This document shows positions 9,645-18,683 of a DNA stretch of 64,000 nucleotides, piece by piece; position 1 is the stretch's first letter, and each line of letters opens with the position of its first letter. The stretch comes from Bacteroidota bacterium. GTDB lineage: Bacteria; Bacteroidota; Bacteroidia; Chitinophagales; BACL12. The stretch is from positions 434,001-498,000 of the forward strand of contig JADJJZ010000003.1 of the NCBI GenBank assembly GCA_016706255.1, in the 5' to 3' direction. A model generated the notes under the pieces. It ran no database searches. It was not told the DNA's origin and saw nothing but the letters and a program-made list of their open reading frames with translations. A program made the position numbers and the translations under genes.

Positions 9645-9667
9645 GTTATTGGTTCACGGCCAATAAC
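9645..9667. promoter_or_regulatory. 8-bp inverted repeat in the predicted leader of capD-wza-wzc
   Basis: GTTATTGG and CCAATAAC form a perfect 8-base inverted repeat with a 7-base spacer. It lies between the predicted -7 box (9684-9691) and the start codon at 9585, so it would be transcribed as a leader hairpin or could be an operator just downstream of the start site. There is no U-run, so it is not a classical terminator. Confidence 0.45.
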
Positions 9668-9683
9668 ATGGGCTTTCAATATG

Positions 9684-9691
9684 CAAATGTA
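9684..9691 (-). promoter_or_regulatory. Bacteroidota -7 box for the capD-wza-wzc unit
   Basis: On the minus strand TACATTTG matches TAnnTTTG exactly. It lies in the 141-base gap between the DegT aminotransferase gene and the dehydratase gene, the largest gap inside the locus. No TTTG -33 box is evident. It suggests the assembly/export genes can be transcribed separately from the long upstream operon. Confidence 0.5.
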
Positions 9692-9726
9692 GAATAAAAA
9701 AATGAGTGGAGAGATGCTGCCTTTTA

Positions 9727-10857
9727 TTAGGCAGTTGCTGTTTCCAGTAAAGTGCAGATTTGATCTAACTGAGATTCTGTTAGTGCAGAGCCCGACGGTA
9801 AGCAAAGGCCCTTATTAAATAGGGTTTCACTAATACCTGTTATAAAAGCAGGATATGATTTAAAGACAGGCTGCAGATGCAATGGTTTCCATAGCGGACG
9901 ACTTTCAATATTATGCTTTTCGAGTTCTTGCCTGAAATATTCAGGTGAATGCGTAATTTCTTTATTATTAATTTGTAAAGTAGTTAGCCAGCGATTTGAA
10001 AAATAATGCGCAGGTTCATTTAAAAATTCAAAATGACCGGAACCACCTAACCTGTTTTGGTAGTACGAAAAAATATTTCTTCGTGCGGTGATACGTTGTG
10101 GCAACACTTCCATCTGGCCCCTGCCAATTGCGGCACAAATATTACTCAGCCTGTAATTATAGCCAATTTGCGAATGCTGGTAATGTGGTGCTGCATCTCT
10201 TGCTTGTGTAGCCAAAAATCTTGATTTTTTTATCGCTTCATCATTGTTTGAAATAAGTGCTCCACCACCGGATGTTGTAATTATTTTATTTCCATTAAAC
10301 GACAAAATTCCGTAGCTGCCCAAAGTGCCTGTTAATTTATTATTAATTTTTGAGCCTAACGATTCTGCAGCATCTTCAATTACCGGTATTCCATGTGCGT
10401 TTGCAATTTGTAACAGTTCATCCATTTTTGCAGGCATACCATATAAATGAACAATAATTATTGCTTTTGGTTTTTTATTTTGACGCAAACAAAATTGAAT
10501 GGCTTCTTCCAACTGCTCCGGGTCCATATTCCATGTTTCCGGTTCGCTGTCTACAAAAACAGGTATTGCCTTTTGATAAATTATTGGATTTGCTGATGCT
10601 GAAAAGGTGAACGAGGGACAAATTACATAATCATTCTGTTGAACATTTAATAAAATTAACGCAAGATGTAAAGCTGCCGTGCCTGATGATAATGCCGCAC
10701 ACGATGTAATAGGTAAATAATTTTGAATTGCTGTTTCAAATGCATCTACATGCGGGCCAAGCGGAGCAATCCAATTGGTATCAAAGGCATTTTGGATATA
10801 CTCCATTTCTTTAGCCCCCATATGGGGAGGAGATAAATATATTCTTTGATTTTCCAT
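9727..10857 (-). CDS. DegT/DnrJ/EryC1/StrS PLP aminotransferase (PglE-like)
   Basis: This 376-residue protein has the sugar-aminotransferase fold. It starts with IYLSPPHMGAKE, carries the ALSSGTAALHLAL PLP-phosphate region, VIEDAAESLGS, and the Schiff-base Lys in SFNGNKIITTSGGG. Such enzymes aminate the C4 keto group made by CapD/PglF dehydratases. The segment TNWIAPLGPHVDAFE resembles PglE and other UDP-4-amino-sugar transaminases. It sits between the dehydratase and the PglC-like transferase, as in bacillosamine-type pathways. It is probably the last gene of the long operon, since a promoter follows it. Confidence 0.92.
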   Translation of the reverse strand: MENQRIYLSPPHMGAKEMEYIQNAFDTNWIAPLGPHVDAFETAIQNYLPITSCAALSSGTAALHLALILLNVQQNDYVICPSFTFSASANPIIYQKAIPVFVDSEPETWNMDPEQLEEAIQFCLRQNKKPKAIIIVHLYGMPAKMDELLQIANAHGIPVIEDAAESLGSKINNKLTGTLGSYGILSFNGNKIITTSGGGALISNNDEAIKKSRFLATQARDAAPHYQHSQIGYNYRLSNICAAIGRGQMEVLPQRITARRNIFSYYQNRLGGSGHFEFLNEPAHYFSNRWLTTLQINNKEITHSPEYFRQELEKHNIESRPLWKPLHLQPVFKSYPAFITGISETLFNKGLCLPSGSALTESQLDQICTLLETATA

Positions 10858-10875
10858 CTGCTGTTTTTTGTATGC

Positions 10876-11493
10876 TTAAATATTTTTATGATTACGCCGC
10901 ACAATATCAAGATCTGCTAATTGTGAACGAGGGTCAGAAACTACACCACTTCGCCGCAAAACATATTTAACGGTTTTAATTACAATTTGTACATCTGTTT
11001 TTAAACGGATGTTTTTTACATAGGTAATATCGTATTGTAAGCGTGTATCCCAGTCAATAGTGTTTCTCCCGTTTACCTGTGCAAGTCCGGTAATTCCGGG
11101 TTTTACTAAATGCCGTTGATGCTCAGTTGTTGTATAATATGGCAGGTATTTAATTAATAATGGCCTCGGACCAATCCAACTCATTTGCCCGAATAAAATA
11201 TTAAATAGTTGAGGTAATTCATCCAGTGACGTGCTGCGTAAAAATGTGCCAGCTTTGGTAATACGATGTTTATCACTTGCATAATTATTTTCTTTTTCAG
11301 GCAACATCGTAATAAATTTATATATGGTAAAAATGCGCTCGTTTTTGCCAACTCGTTTTTGCACGAAAATAATATGACCCTTAAAATTGATAAAACAAAA
11401 TAGACTAATAACCAGCATTAATGGAGAAAGTATAATAACTGCCATTAATGCAAATACAAAATCCAATAGCGGCTTTATGATATTACGATACAT
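10876..11493 (-). CDS. Initiating sugar-phosphate transferase, PglC/WcaJ-type small PGT
   Basis: This enzyme transfers a sugar-1-phosphate from a UDP-sugar to undecaprenyl phosphate, the first step of repeat-unit assembly. It has one N-terminal membrane helix (LLDFVFALMAVIILSPLMLV), then the catalytic domain with KRVGKNERIFTIYKF, the catalytic Asp-Glu pair in TSLDELPQL, and SWIGPRPLL and KPGITGLAQVNGR. ATG 11493 is chosen because it gives 205 residues starting MYRNIIKPLLDF, as in PglC-type proteins; an in-frame start at 11535 would overlap the upstream gene by 53 bases. With 11493 the overlap is 11 bases. Confidence 0.93.
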   Translation of the reverse strand: MYRNIIKPLLDFVFALMAVIILSPLMLVISLFCFINFKGHIIFVQKRVGKNERIFTIYKFITMLPEKENNYASDKHRITKAGTFLRSTSLDELPQLFNILFGQMSWIGPRPLLIKYLPYYTTTEHQRHLVKPGITGLAQVNGRNTIDWDTRLQYDITYVKNIRLKTDVQIVIKTVKYVLRRSGVVSDPRSQLADLDIVRRNHKNI

Positions 11494-12769
11494 TTCTACT
11501 TGTAGTATAATCTGGTGTAATTTGTTTTTTGCCAAGATGTAATTTAATAGCCTGAAGGTAATTTAAAGCCAAAACATTTCTGTCAAAATGTACTTTTGCA
11601 TAACGATAGCCATTTTCGCCCTGACTAATTATTAATTCCTTGTTCAACAAATATTTTTCAATTACCTGAGCCAGATGGTGTGGGTTTTCCGGTTCAACAA
11701 AAGTGCCGGCATTTGCAGTTTCAACCAGTGCTCGGGAAACTCCGTCAATGGCTAATACTACCGGTTTTTTGCAAGCCATATAATCAAATGTTTTATTGGA
11801 ATATACTGTTTTAAAAGTTTCCGCTTTTTTTAACACTGATAATCCCAAATCACAAGCCAGTATATATTTTAATGCAGCTTCTTTAGTTACAGAATCTATA
11901 AAAATTACATTTGTTAAACCCTTTTGTTTAGCTTTTGCAATTAGCTCCTGTTTTTGCATGCCATCACCAATTAACAAAAACACAACATCCCGGTGCTTTA
12001 ATAAATCAGCCGCTTCGAGCACTTGTGTTAAATGATTAGCCACGCCATGTGCACCTACATAACAAAGTGCAAGAGTTTGTTCATTTATACCAATTGATTT
12101 TCGATATGCCTTTATGTCGAAATTTGCTAATAAATTATCGCTGATATCAAAATCAGCAGCATTTGGGAAATAGATAATTTTTGATTCAGGTATGCCTTTT
12201 TTATCAATTAATGTATCACGCATAGCCGGTGTTAGCACATTAATTAAGGTAGATTTTTTGTATAAAGATTTTTCAAGCCGATAGGCCATTTTAATGGCTG
12301 ATTTATTTTTAAGCACCCCCGTATCAATAGCCGACTCCGGCCAAAGGTCTCTGATTTCAAAAATAAATGGTATACGCTTAAATAAACTTAATACCCGTGC
12401 TATAATACCCACTGTTAAAGGTGGTGAGCTCACAATAATACAATCATATTTTTCACGTGCTTTAATTAACCCGCCATAAATACCGGAAAAAACAAATGCA
12501 AAATAAGCATTGAGGCGACCTCTGAAATGATTATTATATGATTTTGAAACATGTGTTCGAATCACCTTAATGCCAGGCGCAAATTGTTCAACATGTACAT
12601 ATTTATTATCATACTTAGGATTGCGAATACCTTTTGTGTAATGGGTCATTCCTGCAATTACTGTTACCGTATTGCCTTCTGCAACCCAAATTTTACTCAT
12701 AGCATTCCATCTCAAACCACCCGGGTCATCGGTCTCCTGAAAATATTGATGAATGAGTAATATGTGCAT
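11483..12769 (-). CDS. Glycosyltransferase family 4 (WbuB-like)
   Basis: This 428-residue GT-B protein begins MHILLIHQYFQ and has a PGGLRW acceptor loop. The sequence IFEIRDLWPESAID is typical of WbuB-type N-acetylaminosugar transferases. The donor half contains LCYVGAHGVANHL, VIFIDSV and the nucleotide-sugar-binding segment YSNKTFDYMACKKPVV. It would add a sugar to the lipid-linked intermediate on the cytoplasmic face, quite possibly the second residue given its place next to the initiating transferase. ATG 12769 follows the heparinase-like stop by 4 bases. Confidence 0.9.
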   Translation of the reverse strand: MHILLIHQYFQETDDPGGLRWNAMSKIWVAEGNTVTVIAGMTHYTKGIRNPKYDNKYVHVEQFAPGIKVIRTHVSKSYNNHFRGRLNAYFAFVFSGIYGGLIKAREKYDCIIVSSPPLTVGIIARVLSLFKRIPFIFEIRDLWPESAIDTGVLKNKSAIKMAYRLEKSLYKKSTLINVLTPAMRDTLIDKKGIPESKIIYFPNAADFDISDNLLANFDIKAYRKSIGINEQTLALCYVGAHGVANHLTQVLEAADLLKHRDVVFLLIGDGMQKQELIAKAKQKGLTNVIFIDSVTKEAALKYILACDLGLSVLKKAETFKTVYSNKTFDYMACKKPVVLAIDGVSRALVETANAGTFVEPENPHHLAQVIEKYLLNKELIISQGENGYRYAKVHFDRNVLALNYLQAIKLHLGKKQITPDYTTSRNVS

Positions 12770-12773
12770 GCTG

Positions 12774-14654
12774 TTAAAGGGCTCTGATATGTGTGGTTAT
12801 TTTATTTGTATGTGTACTAAAAATGTATTGTTCACATTTTATTTTTTCTGCGTAGCTGCCTGAATAAAACCCTGTTTCAATTTGACGCTCAATATTAATT
12901 CCTTGTTCATCAACAGCACTAATTACAAAGTTGGTGTCAAAACTAATATCTGGGTGCCATATTTGTTGAACTGGCTTTTTTTCAGAGTTATCAATTATAT
13001 CTATTATTGTCCAATCCGGCCGGCCTTTTATTTTAGTAACCGTTCTTTCATGTGTAATCCATTTTCCGGATTGCCGGAATGCTTTTATTTTCCCGTTAAA
13101 CGTATAACTGTTTTCATCCTCAGTTGTGGTAGCATGAATTACTTTGGACCAGAAATACCAAATAAATCTGGGGCCTTTTAACATCTGATCCAATTGATTA
13201 TATGTTACGGTATTGTGCGACTGTGTTCCAAAAAAATATAGGATATCCGATTTATCTGTGTTATATCTAAAGCTGCCACCATCTCTCATTATATTAATAT
13301 CACCATTCCAAATATCAATATGTAACTGGTCGGCTTGGGATGGTCTGTTTTTAAATGCACAACAGGTAATATAGGTAAATTGTTCTTTTTCTCTAAAAGT
13401 ATAATACCCGCTGTCGCTATAATTGCGAACCCCTTTTAATGGTGCATAATTTGTCTGAAACCCGGAAGTTTGATTTTGAAACCATAAAGTGTCTTCAAAA
13501 ACAGTATTTTCTAAATACTCAATTCCTAAACTATTTGCCAGGCACTGTAACTGAGGTCTGAAGTCATTAAACAGATTATCATTTAACGGAAAAAATAAGG
13601 AACCATCGTTAGCTCCGTAGTTGGGTAATTTTCCCGTTTTTTCATTCGTGCATTGAATTAAAAATTGTAAGGATGATGTTAATCTTGTAATTAATTTTTC
13701 ACTAAGCGATATCGAATTTAATTTTGCTATTTTCAAAATCCATGTGTACACCTGTATTATTACCCGATGGTAATTCATAGAATATTGCAAATAGGTGCCA
13801 TCGTTGAAAATTTGGTAAACGCCTTCACGCTCTAAAATCGATAAGGCATATTTTTGCCAGTGTTGCGCTTCCTTCAACTGCGGAAATAAAACACTGTAAA
13901 CAAATAATGCCGCAGCTTCTGTTATCACGTGGTTATTGCGAACGAACTTTTCTGCATAATGGAAATTACAATAAATAAGTTGTAATTGTTCGTAAACTGA
14001 ACACATTATTTTTTGCCAAACGGCTTCATCAAATTGTTCATCTTGTTGATAGAAGTGTAAAGCAAATAGCCAATTTAAAACACGAATGGCTATTTCCTGG
14101 CCCGAAATATAATGTGGGCCGAAATTGATTGGATTAGCATCAATAAACGAGGTAATTTCACTAATTACAAATGAAGTTGAATTACTTGAATAATGATGGT
14201 CATACCGAATAATGTCAAAGAGGTAACAAAAACGAGCTCTTTCCCAAATGTTTTTAATGTCTTCACCTTCAGAGAAATCGTCGAAATCAAGATAATGTTT
14301 ATCTGCCGTATATTTTTTGCCTGTAAAAGGATCGGTATGCCAATCGCGAATGTTTGGAATTGGCAAATATTGTGTGTTGAAAAATGGATAAGCGCCACCA
14401 AATATTTTGTTGGCTTTGGTTTCTAAAACAGGGTTTTGTTTTTTGGGGATAACTATTTGTTCTTGTGGTGGGATAAAAAATTTACAAGTACTATTTTCCC
14501 ACTCAGATTTTGATACCGGAAATATTTTAACAGGTTCAACACTGTGTTTGTTTCTATAAATAACTGATTTACTCCAAATAGAATAAACACCTCTGTTTAA
14601 TAGATACCTGAAACCGGCTTGCTGAAAATATGAAATATATTTATTTATGGCCAA
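12774..14654 (-). CDS. Heparinase II/III-like polysaccharide lyase family protein
   Basis: The 626-residue protein has the heparinase II/III layout: an alpha/alpha toroid half (KNIWERARFCYLFDIIRYD, FVRNNHVITEAAAL, MNYHRVIIQVY) and a C-terminal beta-sandwich half with DGGSFRYN and FFGTQSHNTVTYNQ. No signal peptide is visible, which is usual for the versions inside polysaccharide clusters. Their role is unclear: lyase-like editing or chain modification of uronic-acid-containing glycans is inferred. The start is a TTG directly abutting the asnB stop (TAATTG). No in-frame Met appears for hundreds of residues, so the TTG is likely real. Confidence 0.85.
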   Translation of the reverse strand: MAINKYISYFQQAGFRYLLNRGVYSIWSKSVIYRNKHSVEPVKIFPVSKSEWENSTCKFFIPPQEQIVIPKKQNPVLETKANKIFGGAYPFFNTQYLPIPNIRDWHTDPFTGKKYTADKHYLDFDDFSEGEDIKNIWERARFCYLFDIIRYDHHYSSNSTSFVISEITSFIDANPINFGPHYISGQEIAIRVLNWLFALHFYQQDEQFDEAVWQKIMCSVYEQLQLIYCNFHYAEKFVRNNHVITEAAALFVYSVLFPQLKEAQHWQKYALSILEREGVYQIFNDGTYLQYSMNYHRVIIQVYTWILKIAKLNSISLSEKLITRLTSSLQFLIQCTNEKTGKLPNYGANDGSLFFPLNDNLFNDFRPQLQCLANSLGIEYLENTVFEDTLWFQNQTSGFQTNYAPLKGVRNYSDSGYYTFREKEQFTYITCCAFKNRPSQADQLHIDIWNGDINIMRDGGSFRYNTDKSDILYFFGTQSHNTVTYNQLDQMLKGPRFIWYFWSKVIHATTTEDENSYTFNGKIKAFRQSGKWITHERTVTKIKGRPDWTIIDIIDNSEKKPVQQIWHPDISFDTNFVISAVDEQGINIERQIETGFYSGSYAEKIKCEQYIFSTHTNKITTHIRAL

Positions 14655-16571
14655 TTAATTCTGTCTGCTATCGTTAGTATAAAATTGCTCCATCCAGCTT
14701 TGAATCGCCATCATTGTTAATATGGTATAGGAGCCATCCACTCGACCCTTTTTATTATCAGCAATTAATTGCTGCACTGCAGGGTAATTAAATATTTGGA
14801 ATTTGTTTAACGCTGATTCCGACAAACGCTCTTCCAACATTTCCGCTAAATCATGATTTATCCATTTACGCACAGGAGCGCCGAAGCCTGTTTTGGAACG
14901 GTTTACGATATTTGATGGTAGATGTTTGCCTGCTATTTTTCTTAATACATGTTTTGTTTCTAAATTCCTGAGTTTAAGATTCGGAGGAAGTTTAGTGCTC
15001 ATTTTTACCAAATCCAAGTCTAAAAAGGGAACACGCACTTCTACACCGGCTGCCATTCCCATTTTGTCCGTATAATTTAAATTATGGTCAACTAAAAAAG
15101 ATTTTAAATCCAAATACAACATTTTATTTAATAAACTTTCCTCATCCGGTATCTGTTCCAGTGCGAGATATAAATATTCTTCCGGGTTGTAATTAATAAC
15201 CTGTGACTGGATATCAGGATGGAACAATTGTAAATTATCACAAATCGGAAACCATTCAAAATAACCAATCAAACGCGATATTGAACTATCCTTATTTCTT
15301 TTAATGAATTTATTTAATCTTCGAATGGTAGGTTTATTTACATCTTTTAACTGTAAATATTTTGTAGCACCATGAAAAATGAACGATGGAACATTTTTAA
15401 TTAGATTATCCATTTTAATCGCCTGGTGGCGGCGGTACCCCGAAAATACATCATCGCCACCTGCTCCACTAATTAAAACTTTTATTCCCATGTTTCTGGC
15501 AGCCTCACAAACTTTGTAAACATATAATGGCGCAAAATCTGCTTGCGGCTCATCAAGATGCCAGATCATTTTGTCAAATTCCTGAACAATACTAATACTG
15601 CCATCTACATGGTGTAATTGAACACCTAACTTTTCCGCTGCTTGTTTGGCGTAATAAAAGTCAGCTTTAAATCCTTCACTTTCTTCGTCATTGCCGCTCT
15701 GTATGGTAAAACAATTAATGGTAGTATTTGGTGCGCTGCGTTTTGCTTCGGCAACTAACACGGATGAATCGATACCGCCTGATAAGAAAAATCCTACCGG
15801 TACATCACTTAATAACTGCGACTGAACTGCATTTTGAATTTTATTTTCTACAGTATCAATCCACATTTCATCTGTATAAAATTCTCGTGAACCATCAAAT
15901 GGTATTTCGAAAAACTTCTTTTTTACATAAGTGGAACTATCTTGTGTATTAATAGTAAAACATTCTCCCGGTAATAATTTGCTCACATACAAAAATGGTG
16001 TCACTTCACCCGGCGACCATAAGAAATTCATATAATTTACCAGTGCCCGATAATTTATCGTTTTATCGAACCCATCCAGATATATTAATGATTTTAATTC
16101 TGAACCAAAGGCAAAAGCGGCCCCTTTTTTATAAATATAAAATGGTTTAACACCCATTTGGTCCCTTGCTGCAAACAAATTATGCGATACTTTATCATAA
16201 ATAGCAAAAGCAAAAATGCCATTTAACATGTTCAGTATTTTTTCACCAAACTGTATATAGCCTAATAATACGGTTTCTGTATCCGACTGACTGGCAAAAG
16301 TTACACCGTAAAGTGCTAATTTATTTCTGATGTCAAAATGATTATAAATTTCACCGTTAAAAATAATAACATACCGACCGCTTGAATCATACATTGGTTG
16401 GTCGCCATGTGCACTGAGGTCTTGTATTTTTAAACGATGGGTGCCTAAAATGACTGAATCATCTTCATAAATGCCACTTTTATCCGGACCGCGATGTTTA
16501 ATTACATCAAATGCGGCAGCAAACGAATTTTTTGTATTACTATTTTTAATTAATCCTAAAATGCCGCACAT
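14655..16571 (-). CDS. asnB: Glutamine-hydrolysing asparagine synthetase-type amidotransferase
   Basis: MCGILG supplies the N-terminal catalytic Cys after Met removal (class II glutaminase). The synthetase domain follows with the ATP pyrophosphatase loop FFLSGGIDSSV about residues 260-270 and ISGAGGDDVFSGYRRH. The length of 638 matches AsnB. Inside glycan clusters, homologues are associated with amidation of uronic acids rather than free asparagine synthesis. The heparinase-like neighbour and the upstream dehydrogenase support such a role, but this is inference. The stop is TAA, immediately followed by the TTG of the next gene. Confidence 0.93.
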   Translation of the reverse strand: MCGILGLIKNSNTKNSFAAAFDVIKHRGPDKSGIYEDDSVILGTHRLKIQDLSAHGDQPMYDSSGRYVIIFNGEIYNHFDIRNKLALYGVTFASQSDTETVLLGYIQFGEKILNMLNGIFAFAIYDKVSHNLFAARDQMGVKPFYIYKKGAAFAFGSELKSLIYLDGFDKTINYRALVNYMNFLWSPGEVTPFLYVSKLLPGECFTINTQDSSTYVKKKFFEIPFDGSREFYTDEMWIDTVENKIQNAVQSQLLSDVPVGFFLSGGIDSSVLVAEAKRSAPNTTINCFTIQSGNDEESEGFKADFYYAKQAAEKLGVQLHHVDGSISIVQEFDKMIWHLDEPQADFAPLYVYKVCEAARNMGIKVLISGAGGDDVFSGYRRHQAIKMDNLIKNVPSFIFHGATKYLQLKDVNKPTIRRLNKFIKRNKDSSISRLIGYFEWFPICDNLQLFHPDIQSQVINYNPEEYLYLALEQIPDEESLLNKMLYLDLKSFLVDHNLNYTDKMGMAAGVEVRVPFLDLDLVKMSTKLPPNLKLRNLETKHVLRKIAGKHLPSNIVNRSKTGFGAPVRKWINHDLAEMLEERLSESALNKFQIFNYPAVQQLIADNKKGRVDGSYTILTMMAIQSWMEQFYTNDSRQN

Positions 16572-16577
16572 AAAATA

Positions 16578-18683
16578 TCAATCAATTTCGATAACCTTTT
16601 TTGTAGCAATACTTTCTTCAGCAGCAAATGTTGCCAAAGTAGTATTTTTTAATGATTCGAAGCTGGTATATGGAGACTTCCCATTTTCTAAAATATCAAT
16701 TACCGCTGCAAACTGTGCGTCATGACCCTTGTCCTGACTGTGCAGCGGATTTTTAAATGTGGTTACTCCAAAAGTTTTCAGGGATTTAAAATTGTCAATT
16801 ACAATTACCTTATTGCCGACAAAGATTTCAATTTTTTCTTTGGGATATTGCTTGCTGCCATTGGCCAGGTAATTTATAGTTCCATGGCTGCCATTTTTAT
16901 ATGTTAAATGAATTATTGTATTTTCAAGATGATTAGAAACAGGTGCATCAGTTGCATAAACAGTATTAATTAAACTACCGGTAAAATAACTCATCAGATC
17001 AAAGAAATGACAAGCTTCACCTATTAGTCGGCCACCTCCGGTTTTTTTATTATATAACCAATGGTCATCTGGTAATTTACCTGCATTAATTGTAATTATA
17101 ATATTCGCCAACATGTTATCTCCAACCAATGATTTTGCCTTAACTGCAAGGGGTGCATGACGCCTGTTAAATCCGGCAAATAAGGCCGTTTCTGTTGTAT
17201 AGTGAGCTGTTATTTGCTCAAGCTGTTCTAAATTTAATGCTAAAGGTTTTTCTACAAATACATGCTTACCGGCAGCTAAAAACTGTGCTGTTAGTTCGGC
17301 ATGTGTATCGTGGCGTGTTGCTATTATTACAAAATTAACATCTGGGTCGTTTAAAATAATTTGATTATCTGTAATAGCCTGATGAATGCTGTGTTTTTTT
17401 GCAATATCGGTAACATCTAAACCATCATTGCCGCTAATGTATTTAATATAAACACCGGTTTTCGATAAAGCAGGCAATAAGGTTATTTTACTAAAATTAC
17501 CTGCTCCAATAATTGCTGCAATCGTTTTGCCTTTTGATTTTATATTTTGTGTAACCGTAATACGTTGTGTCGGGTGATTTGAGCCGGAATATGTTATTAT
17601 CGCAGCAATCGTATGCGCATCTGATATTTTATCGTAAAGTGTTATTACATTTTCAAATGCTGTTTTTTGCGTAATTAATGGCGTTACTGCAATTTGTTTT
17701 GTTGCAAGCGCCTTTAGTACAGTCTCGAAATTCCGTTTAGCGGTCCATTTAACATAGGCCTCCGGATAATCTATGCCCTGCTGTTCATATTGCTCATCAT
17801 AACGTCCCGGTCCGTATGAGCACGAAACCTGAAATAGTATTTCTTTTTTATAAAACTCGCTACGCTCAAGGTTTAGGTCAATAACTCCAATTAAAATTAT
17901 GTGCCCGCGTTTTTTGGTAGCCCTTGCAGCAATATTAATCAGGTTATCGTTTTTTGCGGATGCTGCTATAAAAATCACATCGAATCCAAGCCCATTGTTT
18001 TGACTTTCACTTATGCTTTCAATAGATGTAGTATTGGTATTATAAGCTTCAATTTGTAATGATTTTGCGATTTGTATTTTTTCAGGTGCAATATCAAAAG
18101 CTACAACATGACAGCCCGATGCTTTTAGTAGCTGACAGGTGATTAATCCGATTAACCCTAAACCAATTACAGCAACAGTATCGCCTATTTGAGGTTTTGC
18201 TAATCTGATTGCTTCCAACGCAATGGAGCCTACAACTGTAAATGCAGCTTCCTCATCTGAAACATTTTCAGGAATTAATGCAACAAGATTTTTTGGCACA
18301 CAAACAAACTCAGCATGAGTGCCATTACTTGCCACGCGATCACCAATTTTAAATTCTTTTATATCATCTGCTATTGCAACTACTTCACCTACATTACAAT
18401 AACCAAGTGGCAGCGGTTCATCCAATCGCCGGAAAACTGCATCCAGAGTTGGTAATAAACCATCTGTTTTAATTTTATCTAGAACCTGCGCAACACGGTC
18501 GGGATTTTGTCGCGCTTTCGTTATTAAATTTGCTTTACTGAATTCAACCAACATTTTTTCCGTGCCCGTAGATACCAAACTTGTGGTAGTGCGAATTAAC
18601 ACATGTCCGGGTTTTAGCGCCGGAGAAGGTACATCTTCCAAAATTGTTTTACCGGATTGGAGATGTTGAATCAGTTGTTTCAT
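16578..18683 (-). CDS. Two-domain oxidoreductase: zinc-type alcohol dehydrogenase fused to Gfo/Idh/MocA
   Basis: Residues about 1-350 are a medium-chain dehydrogenase: an N-terminal GroES-like part, VAVIGLGLIGLITCQLL for NAD(P) binding, and a reduced set of zinc ligands. Residues about 370-701 are a Gfo/Idh/MocA domain with AAIIGAGNFSKITLLPAL and HVFVEKPLALN. The same fusion is known from other polysaccharide clusters, where it neighbours heparinase-like and AsnB-like genes, as here. The substrate is unknown; oxidation or epimerisation of a nucleotide sugar or lipid-linked sugar is likely. Its ATG overlaps the wecB stop by 4 bases (ATGA), indicating translational coupling. Confidence 0.88.
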   Translation of the reverse strand: MKQLIQHLQSGKTILEDVPSPALKPGHVLIRTTTSLVSTGTEKMLVEFSKANLITKARQNPDRVAQVLDKIKTDGLLPTLDAVFRRLDEPLPLGYCNVGEVVAIADDIKEFKIGDRVASNGTHAEFVCVPKNLVALIPENVSDEEAAFTVVGSIALEAIRLAKPQIGDTVAVIGLGLIGLITCQLLKASGCHVVAFDIAPEKIQIAKSLQIEAYNTNTTSIESISESQNNGLGFDVIFIAASAKNDNLINIAARATKKRGHIILIGVIDLNLERSEFYKKEILFQVSCSYGPGRYDEQYEQQGIDYPEAYVKWTAKRNFETVLKALATKQIAVTPLITQKTAFENVITLYDKISDAHTIAAIITYSGSNHPTQRITVTQNIKSKGKTIAAIIGAGNFSKITLLPALSKTGVYIKYISGNDGLDVTDIAKKHSIHQAITDNQIILNDPDVNFVIIATRHDTHAELTAQFLAAGKHVFVEKPLALNLEQLEQITAHYTTETALFAGFNRRHAPLAVKAKSLVGDNMLANIIITINAGKLPDDHWLYNKKTGGGRLIGEACHFFDLMSYFTGSLINTVYATDAPVSNHLENTIIHLTYKNGSHGTINYLANGSKQYPKEKIEIFVGNKVIVIDNFKSLKTFGVTTFKNPLHSQDKGHDAQFAAVIDILENGKSPYTSFESLKNTTLATFAAEESIATKKVIEID

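Noticed and set aside
12752..12760. AATGAGTAA half-site like the operator of the HTH gene
   Set aside because: It is a single half inside the conserved coding start of a glycosyltransferase (HQY region), without the second arm or a promoter.
16578..18683. Dehydrogenase/MocA fusion as a misassembly
   Set aside because: The reading frame is continuous, the junction has no repeat, and the same fusion is known in other polysaccharide clusters.
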